Below are positions 8,240 to 16,832 of a stretch of DNA of 37,939 nucleotides, one piece after another. A program made the translations under genes and the position numbers. The stretch comes from a virus: positions 1 to 37,939 of the IMG/VR virus record IMGVR_UViG_3300027852_000101, one strand, 5' to 3'. Numbering within the stretch: position 1 is the first letter of the stretch; the number at the start of each line of letters is the position of its first letter. Under the pieces are notes generated by a model. It was not told the DNA's origin. It saw only the letters and a program-made list of their open reading frames with translations, and did not search any database.

Positions 8240-9079
8240 TTATGAGATGCTGACAATCCTTACATCGTCTAATTGTTTAATACCATAAAGGATATCAGAG
8301 TTAACTCTGGTTCCCCTTACACCATCTGCACCGAGGTTAAACACTTCTGTGCTCAACCTATCCTGTACTGCCATTGTCATGAACGTTGGATGTAAGAAAT
8401 AAGAAACTGTGCTCACGATGTTTGTCATCTTAGGCATGAACCCAGCTATAGGAGTCTGGATTGAACCACTTGTTAGTGGTGAACCTGCGGGGATGAAATC
8501 CCTTGAAACAAAACCAGTGATGTTGAATAGATCATTCCAAGCTGCTGAACCAAGAACACATGACCTGCTGTCTTCATCAACATTTGCAGCATCAAGAAGC
8601 TCTTTGGCTTCTAAAATATCTGCTAGTGCAAGAGTTGTTCCCGAATCATAAGCAATCTGATGATCAGGAGTGGCAGCACTAGGCACAATCGCTGTGATTA
8701 TGTCAGCCTGCATTTTCTTCATGATCGCAAAAATTGCCTTGTCTCTTAATTTGTCCATGAAAGCAAGAGACTGGATTTGAGCTTTCTTGGTTACGAGAAA
8801 ATCTTTATAAGCCCTTGAGTCAATTGTTAGCTGTTGGCCTGATACTGTCACTGCTTCGGAATCTCCCTTTGCACCTTCTGCCAAAAGAGTTGCCTGGTCA
8901 AACTCAGGGACCGAGGAAATATTTACAATATCTCCCAATGCTTGAATTTCACCCTCATAGTCTTTGTCAATAATGTCCAGGAAAGGCAGTCTGTCCAGAA
9001 GGACATCAAAAAACTTGCTACTCCAGACTTCTGGAATAATAGCGGCATTGCTTGTGGTGTTTGTTATTTGATCACTCAT
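8240..9079 (-). CDS. Major capsid protein (P22 coat/HK97 fold type)
   Basis: 279 residues. The start (NAAIIPEVWSSKFFDVLLDRLPFLDIID) and the following 'GDIVNISSVPEF..ATLLAEGA' region are characteristic of P22 coat-like capsid proteins, as is the late 'FLHPTFMTMAVQDRLSTEVFN..GADG' segment. It follows the scaffold gene, as expected. Length is within the range for small HK97-fold capsids. It has its own promoter at 9140-9168 and a strong ribosome site (AAAGGGGG) about 8 nt before the start codon. Confidence 0.85.
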   Translation of the reverse strand: MSDQITNTTSNAAIIPEVWSSKFFDVLLDRLPFLDIIDKDYEGEIQALGDIVNISSVPEFDQATLLAEGAKGDSEAVTVSGQQLTIDSRAYKDFLVTKKAQIQSLAFMDKLRDKAIFAIMKKMQADIITAIVPSAATPDHQIAYDSGTTLALADILEAKELLDAANVDEDSRSCVLGSAAWNDLFNITGFVSRDFIPAGSPLTSGSIQTPIAGFMPKMTNIVSTVSYFLHPTFMTMAVQDRLSTEVFNLGADGVRGTRVNSDILYGIKQLDDVRIVSIS

Positions 9080-9139
9080 GATCGTACCCCCTTTGAAAAA
9101 TTAATTCATCGAGGCCAATCACCCGAACCCAATAACTGA

Positions 9140-9168
9140 ATTATACGGGCTCTTCTTTTATTTTACAA
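9140..9168 (-). promoter_or_regulatory. Sigma70-type promoter for the capsid cassette
   Basis: Minus strand: -35 TTGTAA (9163-9168), 17-bp spacer, perfect -10 TATAAT (9140-9145). It straddles the scaffold stop codon. Transcription would begin near 9133, giving a leader of about 54 nt before the capsid ATG at 9079. With the terminator at 7719-7746 it bounds a two-gene capsid/decoration unit. Confidence 0.65.
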
Positions 9169-9781
9169 CCTTTAATCTTTTGCCCATCTCTTCTTGGTAT
9201 TTCTTCTTGTCTGTCTTTTCCAGTTTAATGAGTTCAGCAGTAGTCATGTCTTTTGGATCTGTAGGTTCAGGATTGCCGTTGTTAATCTTTGGAGGCGCTG
9301 AGTTGTTGAACCAATGCGGCTTTGAGGCTACTAGAGTTTCAACAAATCCCTCTGCCCCAATAACATTTGTTTTTCCCGTGCTTGTTGTTTCAACTTGCAC
9401 TAGCGGATTATCTTGTATGTTAATGTCCTCAATAGCTTCATCACGGATGCCTGCTTTTATAGCATGCTCTTTTACGGCAGACATCTTTAACCCATCAAAA
9501 AAACTAGTGGCTATCTTTTTTGATTTTTCTTCCGCAGCAACCCTCTTATCTTTTTCAAGCTCATAAAGTTCCTTGAAACTTTCCTTCTCAGTGAGCTTTG
9601 CCGTTTCAGCATCATCAAGCTTTTTCTGCAATTCCTCGTTGTCTGAGATAGCCTTTGCAAGTTTCTCTTTGTAGAAATTAGAGCCTCCCTTTGGTTCTGG
9701 CTTTGGTTCTGGATCGGGCTTAGGGTCTGGTTTAGGATCGGGATCTGGACTAGGTTTAGGGTCTAAATTTTCATCTGACAT
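9158..9781 (-). CDS. Capsid scaffolding protein
   Basis: 207 residues directly upstream of the capsid gene. It begins with an acidic Pro-rich tract of DPKP/DPEP repeats (residues about 6-32), then a long charged coiled coil (about 38-90), and ends in a short Lys-rich helix (EEMGKRLKVVK). This is the usual layout of scaffolds, whose basic C-terminus binds the capsid protein during procapsid assembly. No protease gene is seen nearby, so scaffold release without cleavage, as in P22, is plausible. Confidence 0.8.
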   Translation of the reverse strand: MSDENLDPKPSPDPDPKPDPKPDPEPKPEPKGGSNFYKEKLAKAISDNEELQKKLDDAETAKLTEKESFKELYELEKDKRVAAEEKSKKIATSFFDGLKMSAVKEHAIKAGIRDEAIEDINIQDNPLVQVETTSTGKTNVIGAEGFVETLVASKPHWFNNSAPPKINNGNPEPTDPKDMTTAELIKLEKTDKKKYQEEMGKRLKVVK

Positions 9782-9793
9782 AAATTTTCTCCT

Positions 9794-10303
9794 TTAAAAT
9801 TTTCTTAGTAATGCAACTAAAGCATCATTTGTTGCTCTAATCAATTCTTTTTTTGCATTTTTCATTACGGATTTCTTATAATCTTCGTTCTTGTCTGGAA
9901 GTATTTTTCTAATCGTTTTACTTTTACCTGCACCCATAGAGCTGTGAATCTCTGCAAGGTTCAAACCGCTCTTAACTTTCTTCTTGAAAAATATAGTGAT
10001 CCCGCTAGATGTTATTTTATGTTTTATACTTTTAAGCAGCTCTCCGTTTACCTTTAGATTTACAGGTCTTAGTCTCTTGCCTTTAACCCGACCTTTCTTG
10101 ATTGCCTTAGCATAACTGTCTGAATACTTTTCAAATCTCTTTTCACCCTCAACAGGTGATGCGCCACGTTCAATTGATTCAATGATATCTTTCTTAAGTA
10201 GTTTAGCGGCCTTCTCACCCCCACGCTTAATGACTTCTCGCTCAATGGATCTCATATTCTGGATAAGCTTGGGAAAGATTTGATTGAGTTTAAGCCCTGC
10301 CAT
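9794..10303 (-). CDS. HK97 gp10-like / tail completion-like protein
   Basis: 169 residues, very basic. The order 'ESIERGASPVEGEKRFEKYSDSYAK', 'VNLKVNGELLKSIKHK' and 'LAEIHSSMGAGKSKTIRKILP' follows the plan of gp10/gpG-like head-tail completion proteins (region around a G.W/Y.KY..Y motif, then LxLTGxLLxSI, then a late 'A..Hq.G....iPxR' block). It lies between portal and scaffold genes. A second protein of similar plan is encoded at 10899-11366. Family assignment is by motif order only. Confidence 0.5.
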   Translation of the reverse strand: MAGLKLNQIFPKLIQNMRSIEREVIKRGGEKAAKLLKKDIIESIERGASPVEGEKRFEKYSDSYAKAIKKGRVKGKRLRPVNLKVNGELLKSIKHKITSSGITIFFKKKVKSGLNLAEIHSSMGAGKSKTIRKILPDKNEDYKKSVMKNAKKELIRATNDALVALLRKF

Positions 10304-10909
10304 TCAATTAACTCCTGATGCAAAATCCTTAGCCATTTGTTTAGCATCTGCCATACTTTGAGCTGTCCACTCACCTTTACCAAACTTTTTTGGATATTCT
10401 GTGATCATTCCGCTAATTGTGCCACGCAATTTTATATTTTGTACGGCGTCACTATACTTCCATTCTGTCATAATAACAATTTTTCCACCTCTTCTGATGT
10501 TTCTTGATACCGTCCATTCATGGCTTTTTTTGTCATCCCAAAACATGTTTACATCTTCTAAAAAATCTTTCCTGTTGCTTGGGATATAATGGCAGTCACC
10601 TTTTTTACATGTTGAGCCTTTTTTAAATCCAAACATAGCTCTATGTGACCACCCATACCACTTCCTATGTTTCTTGGAATAACCTATAGAACAACAACCA
10701 TGTGTTTTACTAGCTAACTCCGGCGCTATTCCGCGATACACACACAGACTGTAAGCGTTTTTTGAATTTCCAATATAATCGCCATTTGGGTTATAGGCAC
10801 TCTTCATAATTGTGTCCTTAGTTCCAAACTCCTTACCATCAATAAGCTCTTCTTTAACAACATATCCAGCCTTATAATGTTTCTCTGATATAACCTTTTT
10901 AATTTTCAT
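10304..10909 (-). CDS. Conserved phage protein, function unknown
   Basis: 201 residues. The central segment 'GYSKKHRKWYGWSHRAMFGF' and an upstream Cys pair (THGCCSIGY) belong to a pattern I recognise from uncharacterised phage proteins. A downstream 'GSTCKKGDCHYIPS' adds a possible metal site. The 'GKGEWTAQSMADAKQMAKDFA' C-terminus is helical. It overlaps the 10899 gene by 11 nt and abuts the 9794 gene, so it is co-translated with two morphogenesis-type genes. No catalytic motif identified. Confidence 0.6.
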   Translation of the reverse strand: MKIKKVISEKHYKAGYVVKEELIDGKEFGTKDTIMKSAYNPNGDYIGNSKNAYSLCVYRGIAPELASKTHGCCSIGYSKKHRKWYGWSHRAMFGFKKGSTCKKGDCHYIPSNRKDFLEDVNMFWDDKKSHEWTVSRNIRRGGKIVIMTEWKYSDAVQNIKLRGTISGMITEYPKKFGKGEWTAQSMADAKQMAKDFASGVN

Positions 10910-11366
10910 CTAAAATTTCCTGTGCTAAAATTGCTACCTCTTTCATTATACCGGGCCTAAAAGTTTCTCCCTTGTTTGGGATGAACTGGCGTTTAGGCAG
11001 GGCTGTTTTTCTTGCTCTCGCTGTGGTCTTGCAGTGGTTCTCAGCTTTAAGCCCCTCATCAGAATCAAATACACCTATTTCAATACCATCTCTGTAAGGC
11101 TTATACTCAAGTGCGTCAAGCATGTCACCATGTAATTCTAAATTGGCAACACCTGGAGCTATCTCTTTCTTAATCGCCTTGTAATCTTTTGATAAGCCTT
11201 TCCATTTCTTACCAGTGACGGCGCTCATTTGCTTAGATGTGTCTTTGAGAATCAGATCAACTATAAACTCACCAACTTCATCTTTAATCCTGCCCTTCTC
11301 ATCGGGGGTCACGTCAGTTAGATCAATGAATGAGTCAAGCCTTAGCTTTGTCGTCACCTTCGACAT
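10899..11366 (-). CDS. Phage virion morphogenesis (gpG/gp10-like) protein
   Basis: 155 residues. 'TGKKWKGLSKDYKAIKKE', 'LELHGDMLDALEYKP' and 'ALPKRQFIPNKGE' occur in the order typical of the phage virion morphogenesis family (W..LS..Y, then L.l.G.M..sl, then lP.R.FlP). Such proteins act in head completion or tail attachment. It overlaps the portal gene by 32 nt; a GAGGAAG site just before the ATG lies within the portal coding sequence. Confidence 0.65.
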   Translation of the reverse strand: MSKVTTKLRLDSFIDLTDVTPDEKGRIKDEVGEFIVDLILKDTSKQMSAVTGKKWKGLSKDYKAIKKEIAPGVANLELHGDMLDALEYKPYRDGIEIGVFDSDEGLKAENHCKTTARARKTALPKRQFIPNKGETFRPGIMKEVAILAQEILDEN

Positions 11367-12966
11367 TTTCTTCCTCTTCTTCTTTTATTGGTTCTGCTGC
11401 AAAAGCTTTTAATTTATTACTAGATTCAACTAACTTTTCCTCAAGAATCTTTTTAAGCTTCTCTTCTGCGTCTTCCCTTTTGAGGTCTGGATTGTCACGC
11501 ATTATAGAATCTACCATACTATCGAGCCCTATCTCTTTTCTCTTCTTTATGGCCTCAAGCTTCTGATCCTCAGTCATGAAAGGCTGGGCATCCGCGAATT
11601 TAATATTAAGCTCCATGTCCTCATCAATAGCCCCAAGCTCGGTTAACTTCTTTGTTAAAAGTTTTTTACCTAGATAAAGATTATGCCATTTAGCGAGTAT
11701 CTTAAATAGCACCGGCTCTCCGTCCCTGTAGATCTCTCTTTGCTCGGCAACATCGTCTATATTCTCAGCTTTCTTAACAATCTCCTGAACACCACTTGCA
11801 GCATTAGAAGCAGAGAGCGTTCCTTGAACTGATCCGGGCTCCAGGTTATTAGTGCTCAGAATAAAAGCAAGATACGTTTCAATCATTTTCAGGTGCGCTT
11901 CTAATGGTGGGTTAGATGTTGCAAAACCCATTTGTGGAGTTGGGTCGTCTTGCCCTACATCTAGTGTAATAAAACTTGTTGGCCCTACTCTCATATTCTT
12001 AGGAACACCTTTACCGAATAGATAGCCAATCCCCATGCCCTGATATTTCGCTATGTAAAATAAATCAGTGAGTAAAACATTCAGCAGCACTGATGCGTCA
12101 ATTATGTCCTCCCCACCAACAGCCCAGAATTGCCCGTCCTGATCTTCTGAGAAATTAAAGAACGGCAACATTCCTATGGGGTTGCTGTAATCAGCTTCTT
12201 GCTTGCCTGAAAGTATCTCCCCTTTTTCATCAGTAGTGAAGTGATATTTATTAGACCACCAAACATACTCATTGTTCTCAGTGCCGAAATCATCTGGAGC
12301 GTCAGCAATCGTTTGATCCATTTTATCACCCTTGCGGAATGAAGCAGATTGTGAGCTTCCGTTTTGCTCTCTATTGCCAGCCATGCCTTCAGGCGCATGT
12401 TTAGGCATTTTCTGATTAGGATTGTAATAGCTAAAAATATAGACCCTTGCAATTTCAGGGTTGGTTTGATCTTCAATAACATCGTAAAGGTAAGGCTGTA
12501 AAACATCAATACTGTAGCTATATTTCCCTGGCTCACTGGGGCACTCATATGGCATTATTTTAATAACACCGTTCTTGAAAAGCTCAGTGTACTTATTAAC
12601 CTTTTTCATTTTAGTGTTAAAGTTCGTTATGTCAATTAGGAAATCAAGCTGCTCTTGCTGCTCATCTACACCTTCCCCTGCTATCTCACGAGTAACACCA
12701 TCTTTGTAAACCATGGCTTTCTTATCAACTATCTTCCTGCATATGGAAACATTTGAAACTCTGTTCTTAATCTCTTCCACAGCTTTCTTGTCTTTTGATT
12801 CTTCATTGAAGCTTTCGAGTACGAACTTCTTCGTGTTGTCCTTGTAAATATCATAACGCTTTTTCATTTCCTTCTTGCGACGTTGATTCTCGGTGCCGTT
12901 GATTTCTTTCAGAACCATTGCTCTAAAATCTTCTTCCAATACTTGTTCGTCATTTTTTAACTTCAT
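11335..12966 (-). CDS. Portal protein
   Basis: 543 residues, next to the large terminase gene and of the usual length for SPP1 gp6-like portals. Residues about 40-90 (YDIYKDNTKKFVLESFNEE, RKIVDKKAMVYKDGV) match the start of that family. The middle has the predicted stem/wing region ('LNVLLTDLFYIAKYQG'), and the tail is a long acidic Lys/Glu helix. It forms the dodecameric ring through which DNA is packaged and to which connectors bind. Confidence 0.85.
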   Translation of the reverse strand: MKLKNDEQVLEEDFRAMVLKEINGTENQRRKKEMKKRYDIYKDNTKKFVLESFNEESKDKKAVEEIKNRVSNVSICRKIVDKKAMVYKDGVTREIAGEGVDEQQEQLDFLIDITNFNTKMKKVNKYTELFKNGVIKIMPYECPSEPGKYSYSIDVLQPYLYDVIEDQTNPEIARVYIFSYYNPNQKMPKHAPEGMAGNREQNGSSQSASFRKGDKMDQTIADAPDDFGTENNEYVWWSNKYHFTTDEKGEILSGKQEADYSNPIGMLPFFNFSEDQDGQFWAVGGEDIIDASVLLNVLLTDLFYIAKYQGMGIGYLFGKGVPKNMRVGPTSFITLDVGQDDPTPQMGFATSNPPLEAHLKMIETYLAFILSTNNLEPGSVQGTLSASNAASGVQEIVKKAENIDDVAEQREIYRDGEPVLFKILAKWHNLYLGKKLLTKKLTELGAIDEDMELNIKFADAQPFMTEDQKLEAIKKRKEIGLDSMVDSIMRDNPDLKREDAEEKLKKILEEKLVESSNKLKAFAAEPIKEEEEENVEGDDKAKA

Positions 12967-12991
12967 TTTATCCCCCTAAAGTCTTCTAAAT

Positions 12992-13195
12992 TCATACCAA
13001 CATATCTTTTGTGCACTCCCTATAGATAAGGGCTTTCAAGGGGGTTTTCTGTTTAACAAGTTGGAAATATGTTCTTCCTTTTGGCCCCTCAAATTCAAAA
13101 GCACTTCTAACTGTTTCAGCATCCCCCCATAGGTTTAGAGGATTTGTTATAGTCTTTATTCCATTGTCAAGTATAAGCATAATTCTTTCTATCAT
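12992..13195 (-). CDS. Small protein between TerL and portal, unknown
   Basis: 67 residues. The ATG at 13193-13195 is preferred over an upstream frame at 13222 because TAGGAG lies 7-8 nt before it and it then starts just after the TerL stop at 13206. The sequence (DNGIKTITNPLNLWGDAETV..AFEFEG..GRTYFQL) suggests a small beta-rich fold. No family recognised. Confidence 0.55.
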   Translation of the reverse strand: MIERIMLILDNGIKTITNPLNLWGDAETVRSAFEFEGPKGRTYFQLVKQKTPLKALIYRECTKDMLV

Positions 13196-13205
13196 TTTAA
13201 AACTC

Positions 13206-14438
13206 CTAATTAGTTCTCCCAAGACTTAACCTATTCTCTGATCCACGAATTAGAGGATCAAACTTCCACGCAACATAACCTAATGCAACGGCTACATGCG
13301 CCTTGTCACCCTCTTTATCTCTTGCGCTCAAAATTTCTAACTCCTTGATTAAAGTTTTACAACTCGGATCTATTGTTATTCTATTCTTTTTGAATAAAAT
13401 GTTCAATGTGTTTTGACGATCCCTGATAAAAGGGTTTCTTGTTGTCATGACTTCAAGGCCGTAGCTTTCTAATATTTGAATATCTGTTTGGCCTGATGAG
13501 GCAGAGGTCTTGCGGCTTTTACCTGTGCTATCTGGGACGACTCTTTTCCTGTAGTTCTTGAGATCCGTTGTTATATTGCTCGCTGCATTATCAGTGTTAG
13601 CCCCATATTCTGATAACACCACTTCATTAGAGACATAATAGTGCCCTTGCTTTCTCTGAACATAAACACTGCACATATTGTCAATATTAAAATCCTGCCC
13701 CACGTCAACGATAAAATCCTTGTCCCTTTCAACTTTCCCAACATGCTTGCCACGATCAAAAGCCCAGTAAATAGCTCCTGCCTGGAGGTTGACAAACTGC
13801 CCCTCAAGTTCCTGCTGTGCAAGTGGGTTATCAATGCCGCCATAGTCCTCAAGGAGATCTTCATAATATCCATCGGGGAGGAATAGGTTTTCTTTTGTTT
13901 TAGCCCTGACTAAATGAACCCTGTCTGTTTTGTTCGCTCCATCCATGTTCTCGAACTTATCGTAGCCGAAATTAAAACCATTTGGGGAACTTGTCCAGCG
14001 CAATAGTAAGGGAGCATTAGGTGCTCTCACTCTGCCCCTTACAACCTTTAACGCTTCTTCTTTAGAGAATAATATTTCATCCCCAAAAACCCACCCTGTT
14101 TCAATACCTCGAATGTTGTCATATTTCTCAAGGGAGTAGAGATAAATCTTAGTAGCTCCTATTTGGATATGTTTCTTAGCGCCAGATAAAACGGCGTGAT
14201 AAGGAATATTTACTAGATCAAGTTCGGCAAGAAATGCCTCTACAGTTGCATTCATTAGCTGTGTGTAGGTATTTGCTACAATTAGGCCTTTAACCTTGGG
14301 ATATTTTGAGCACATCCCTATAGCGAAGTGTGAGCCTGCTGTGCTCTTTCCTGATCCAACACCTCCCAACAAGAGGGTTTCTTTTGCCTGGCTGGTTAAG
14401 AACTCATACTGGTAGCCAAGAAGTTCAACATTCGACAT
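13206..14438 (-). CDS. terL: Terminase large subunit (packaging ATPase/nuclease)
   Basis: 410 residues from the ATG at 14438 (MSNVELLGYQYEFL). Walker A GGVGSGKST is at residues 25-33. Walker B with catalytic Glu (GWVFGDE) is at about 115-121. The RNase H-like nuclease domain begins with DVGQDFN (Asp245, Asp249) and ends with a late acidic cluster (ARDKEGDKAHVAVALGY). It cuts concatemeric DNA and drives packaging through the portal. The start was moved down from 14495, because the longer frame would overlap the preceding gene by 71 nt instead of 14 nt. Confidence 0.9.
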   Translation of the reverse strand: MSNVELLGYQYEFLTSQAKETLLLGGVGSGKSTAGSHFAIGMCSKYPKVKGLIVANTYTQLMNATVEAFLAELDLVNIPYHAVLSGAKKHIQIGATKIYLYSLEKYDNIRGIETGWVFGDEILFSKEEALKVVRGRVRAPNAPLLLRWTSSPNGFNFGYDKFENMDGANKTDRVHLVRAKTKENLFLPDGYYEDLLEDYGGIDNPLAQQELEGQFVNLQAGAIYWAFDRGKHVGKVERDKDFIVDVGQDFNIDNMCSVYVQRKQGHYYVSNEVVLSEYGANTDNAASNITTDLKNYRKRVVPDSTGKSRKTSASSGQTDIQILESYGLEVMTTRNPFIRDRQNTLNILFKKNRITIDPSCKTLIKELEILSARDKEGDKAHVAVALGYVAWKFDPLIRGSENRLSLGRTN

Positions 14439-14718
14439 CAGACTTAAACATTGTTTGCGTGAAAGAAGGATCCAGCTCTTTTTCCTTAACCTCAAGTGCT
14501 GCTCTGCAGAACATGCTTGACATGTTGTTGATTAAGGTCTTGATTGTTGATCGGTTCTTTATGACATGGAATGACTTCTTAACTTCTCTCAACAAGTTTT
14601 CTTGAAACAACCCCTTGCGCTCATGGTTCAATAAGAATTTCCTAATATCATCTTTCTTGAAAGTCTCGTTAACGAAAACCTCAAAGCCGACTTTTATTAG
14701 TAAATCAATATCTGCCAT
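14425..14718 (-). CDS. Small helical protein next to TerL, unknown
   Basis: 97 residues, mostly helical and basic (DDIRKFLLNHERKGLFQENLLREVKKSFHVIKN). It overlaps TerL by 14 nt and the His-rich gene by one base, so it is translated with the packaging genes. It might be part of the terminase small-subunit complex, but the 127-residue gene at 15199 is the better TerS candidate. No motif settles the role. Confidence 0.55.
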   Translation of the reverse strand: MADIDLLIKVGFEVFVNETFKKDDIRKFLLNHERKGLFQENLLREVKKSFHVIKNRSTIKTLINNMSSMFCRAALEVKEKELDPSFTQTMFKSDVEC

Positions 14719-15182
14719 TAAATCTTGCTTCTATTCGAGATTGAGATCTGTGCATCCTCGTTGAATTTTCTTTTGAATATCTTATCAGAACGAATGTAGA
14801 TAATCTCATGAACGTGTTGATCACCTTCAATTTTTCCGCCAGTAGCGGGACCACACTTACCAATAAATTTCCCCTTTTCATCAACTGAAACATTTACTGC
14901 ATGTGTATGGCCACCAACAAAGCTTGATTTAACCTGGTCCCTACCGCTTGAGTCGATGGTCCTAAAAAAATGACAATGCTCAACATCTGCGAATATGGGT
15001 TTCTTCTCATGATAACCAACATTCTTTTTCATGTTGCCAATTTTGAGCTTGAATAGATCTGAGTCCAGCTCCATATTGTTTGAATACGTTCTCTTAGGTG
15101 TTACTGGAGCCTTTACTGGATCGGCTTCTTTAACTTCTGTTACTTCCTCATCACGACTACTGTTTTTCTTAGAACCACTCAT
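14718..15182 (-). CDS. His-rich putative metal-binding protein
   Basis: 154 residues. The first 35 are charged and probably disordered. The rest holds three His clusters: 'VEHCHFF' (about 68-72), 'GGHTHAVNV' (about 90-98) and 'GDQHVHEI' (about 120-126). HxH triplets spaced through a beta-rich region suggest a bound metal, possibly a small cupin- or carbonic-anhydrase-like beta fold. It sits between the terminase genes, so a structural or packaging role is possible. Function not recognised. Confidence 0.55.
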   Translation of the reverse strand: MSGSKKNSSRDEEVTEVKEADPVKAPVTPKRTYSNNMELDSDLFKLKIGNMKKNVGYHEKKPIFADVEHCHFFRTIDSSGRDQVKSSFVGGHTHAVNVSVDEKGKFIGKCGPATGGKIEGDQHVHEIIYIRSDKIFKRKFNEDAQISISNRSKI

Positions 15183-15198
15183 TCTTTTCCCCCTTGAT

Positions 15199-15582
15199 TT
15201 ATTTTTTGATTGTGTAGTTTATGTTTATAGGCACATCTGTGCCCTCTATCTTGTGAGTTTTAAGACCCTCAATGTCATGGATCTCTTTTGCAATCATCGC
15301 AGCTGTTTTCACATCATACAATTCACGCTTTTTATTAAAGCACTTTATCATAAGCCTTTCACATCGTTGGATTGCTCTATTGGTTTTCTGCGTCATGTTT
15401 TCTTCAGCTTTTGCACATAACTTGTCATTTATCTTCTTGATATATTTATCAATCATTCTTTCAGATATATTCCATTTATCCATACCATATTGAACAATTC
15501 GGTATCTAGAGTGGCCATCCAGCCTCATTTCGTGGATTTCCTGCTGTCTTTCAGCACTTTCTGCTTTGCTACATTTCCCCAT
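15199..15582 (-). CDS. terS: Putative terminase small subunit
   Basis: 127 residues. The N-terminus reads as a helix-turn-helix (RQQEIHEMRLDGHSRYRIVQYGMDKWNISERMIDKYI), followed by a Lys-rich helical oligomerisation segment. This two-part plan, the length and the position ahead of TerL fit small terminases that recognise the packaging site. The family is diverse, so identification rests on HTH plus context. Confidence 0.6.
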   Translation of the reverse strand: MGKCSKAESAERQQEIHEMRLDGHSRYRIVQYGMDKWNISERMIDKYIKKINDKLCAKAEENMTQKTNRAIQRCERLMIKCFNKKRELYDVKTAAMIAKEIHDIEGLKTHKIEGTDVPININYTIKK

Positions 15583-15596
15583 AACTCAAATATACT

Positions 15597-16832
15597 TCAT
15601 GGTTTCGGGTTTGTCAAATGTTCGGCTTTCCCGTTTCTCTTAAATGTTTTGTTCCCAGAGTAATCAACGTACCTTTGAATAATGACATCGGCATAATGCG
15701 GATCTATTTCCATCATGAAACATTTGCGCTTTGTCTTCTCGCAGGCGATTAGGGTTGAGCCTGAGCCGCCGAAAGTGTCTAGAACGGTTTTGTCTGAATA
15801 AAGACTAGTAAACTTTTCACATAGTTCTACTGGTTTGCTATAAGAGAGGTTGTTTTTCGGATCCTTGTTTCCAGAATACAGCTTTGAATATAGATTTTTA
15901 TCATACCCTTTACGCGGATCCAACTTTCCAATGATGGCTATATATTCAATATCTGTCATTAAGTGCCCAGAATAATTCGGAGCAGTATTGGTTTTATGGT
16001 AAATTGCAAGATCATAAGATTTATTGTTTCGTTTTGCCAACTCTATATAATCCCCTATTAAACTTTTATTGTGAAAGAAAATATTAACTCCAGCATGTAA
16101 ACGCAAGCTTTCTGGATTAAAATCATGAACTTTATTTTTTATTACCTGCTTCATTGATGCGGAGTCTTTCAAGACTCCGCCGCCTTTTGGTTCAAATTTA
16201 TACGGCGGATCAGTAAAAACCATATCAGCCTTCTCCCCACCCATCAACTTATCAACATTCTCCTTAATGGTAGAATCGCCACATAACAATCGGTGATTCC
16301 CAAGCTCTATTAAATCCCCAAGCTTAGTTCTAGGCGTCTTAGGTACGGATGGTACTTCGTCTTCTTTGTTATTATCTGGAACAACATCTTTGAAATAACT
16401 AGCCTCGAAATGGTCTATATCAATTTCTGGAAAAGAGAATGAATCCGCAACATCGACAAAATCAAGCTCTGCCTCTGCCATATACTCGTAAAGCCCTTGC
16501 TCGGTTATATTGCCATACTGAGATGTAAGAGCCAGAACTATCTCCTTCGCCTCTTTTTTATTCTTAGCGTTAATTATGTTAACTGGGATTTTAGGAATAA
16601 CAAACCCCTCTGTTTGCATCTGCTGGAGAGTTCTTAATCTCTGATGCCCATTGAGTATATTGTTTTCCCATATAGAAATCGGCTCACAAAAACCGAGTTT
16701 AAGAATCTCACCACGCAATTTTTTATAATTTATTTTTGAAAGGTCTTTAAGATTTCCCTGGAATGGTATCAACTCAGAAATTTCTAATTGCTTTTCACCC
16801 TTGCACTTTATTTCGATAACACGTGGTTCCAT
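15597..16832 (-). CDS. ParB-domain DNA methyltransferase (N4/N6 type)
   Basis: 411 residues. Residues about 15-110 form a ParB/Srx-like domain (ISELIPFQGN ... GFCEPISIWENNILNGHQRLRTL). From about 170 an N6-adenine/N4-cytosine methyltransferase follows, with catalytic TDPPY (207-211) preceding the SAM site DTFGGSGST (352-360), the beta-class order. It should methylate phage or host DNA; no partner restriction enzyme is present, so protection from host restriction or regulation is likely. Its start overlaps the HNH gene by 25 nt. Confidence 0.85.
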   Translation of the reverse strand: MEPRVIEIKCKGEKQLEISELIPFQGNLKDLSKINYKKLRGEILKLGFCEPISIWENNILNGHQRLRTLQQMQTEGFVIPKIPVNIINAKNKKEAKEIVLALTSQYGNITEQGLYEYMAEAELDFVDVADSFSFPEIDIDHFEASYFKDVVPDNNKEDEVPSVPKTPRTKLGDLIELGNHRLLCGDSTIKENVDKLMGGEKADMVFTDPPYKFEPKGGGVLKDSASMKQVIKNKVHDFNPESLRLHAGVNIFFHNKSLIGDYIELAKRNNKSYDLAIYHKTNTAPNYSGHLMTDIEYIAIIGKLDPRKGYDKNLYSKLYSGNKDPKNNLSYSKPVELCEKFTSLYSDKTVLDTFGGSGSTLIACEKTKRKCFMMEIDPHYADVIIQRYVDYSGNKTFKRNGKAEHLTNPKP

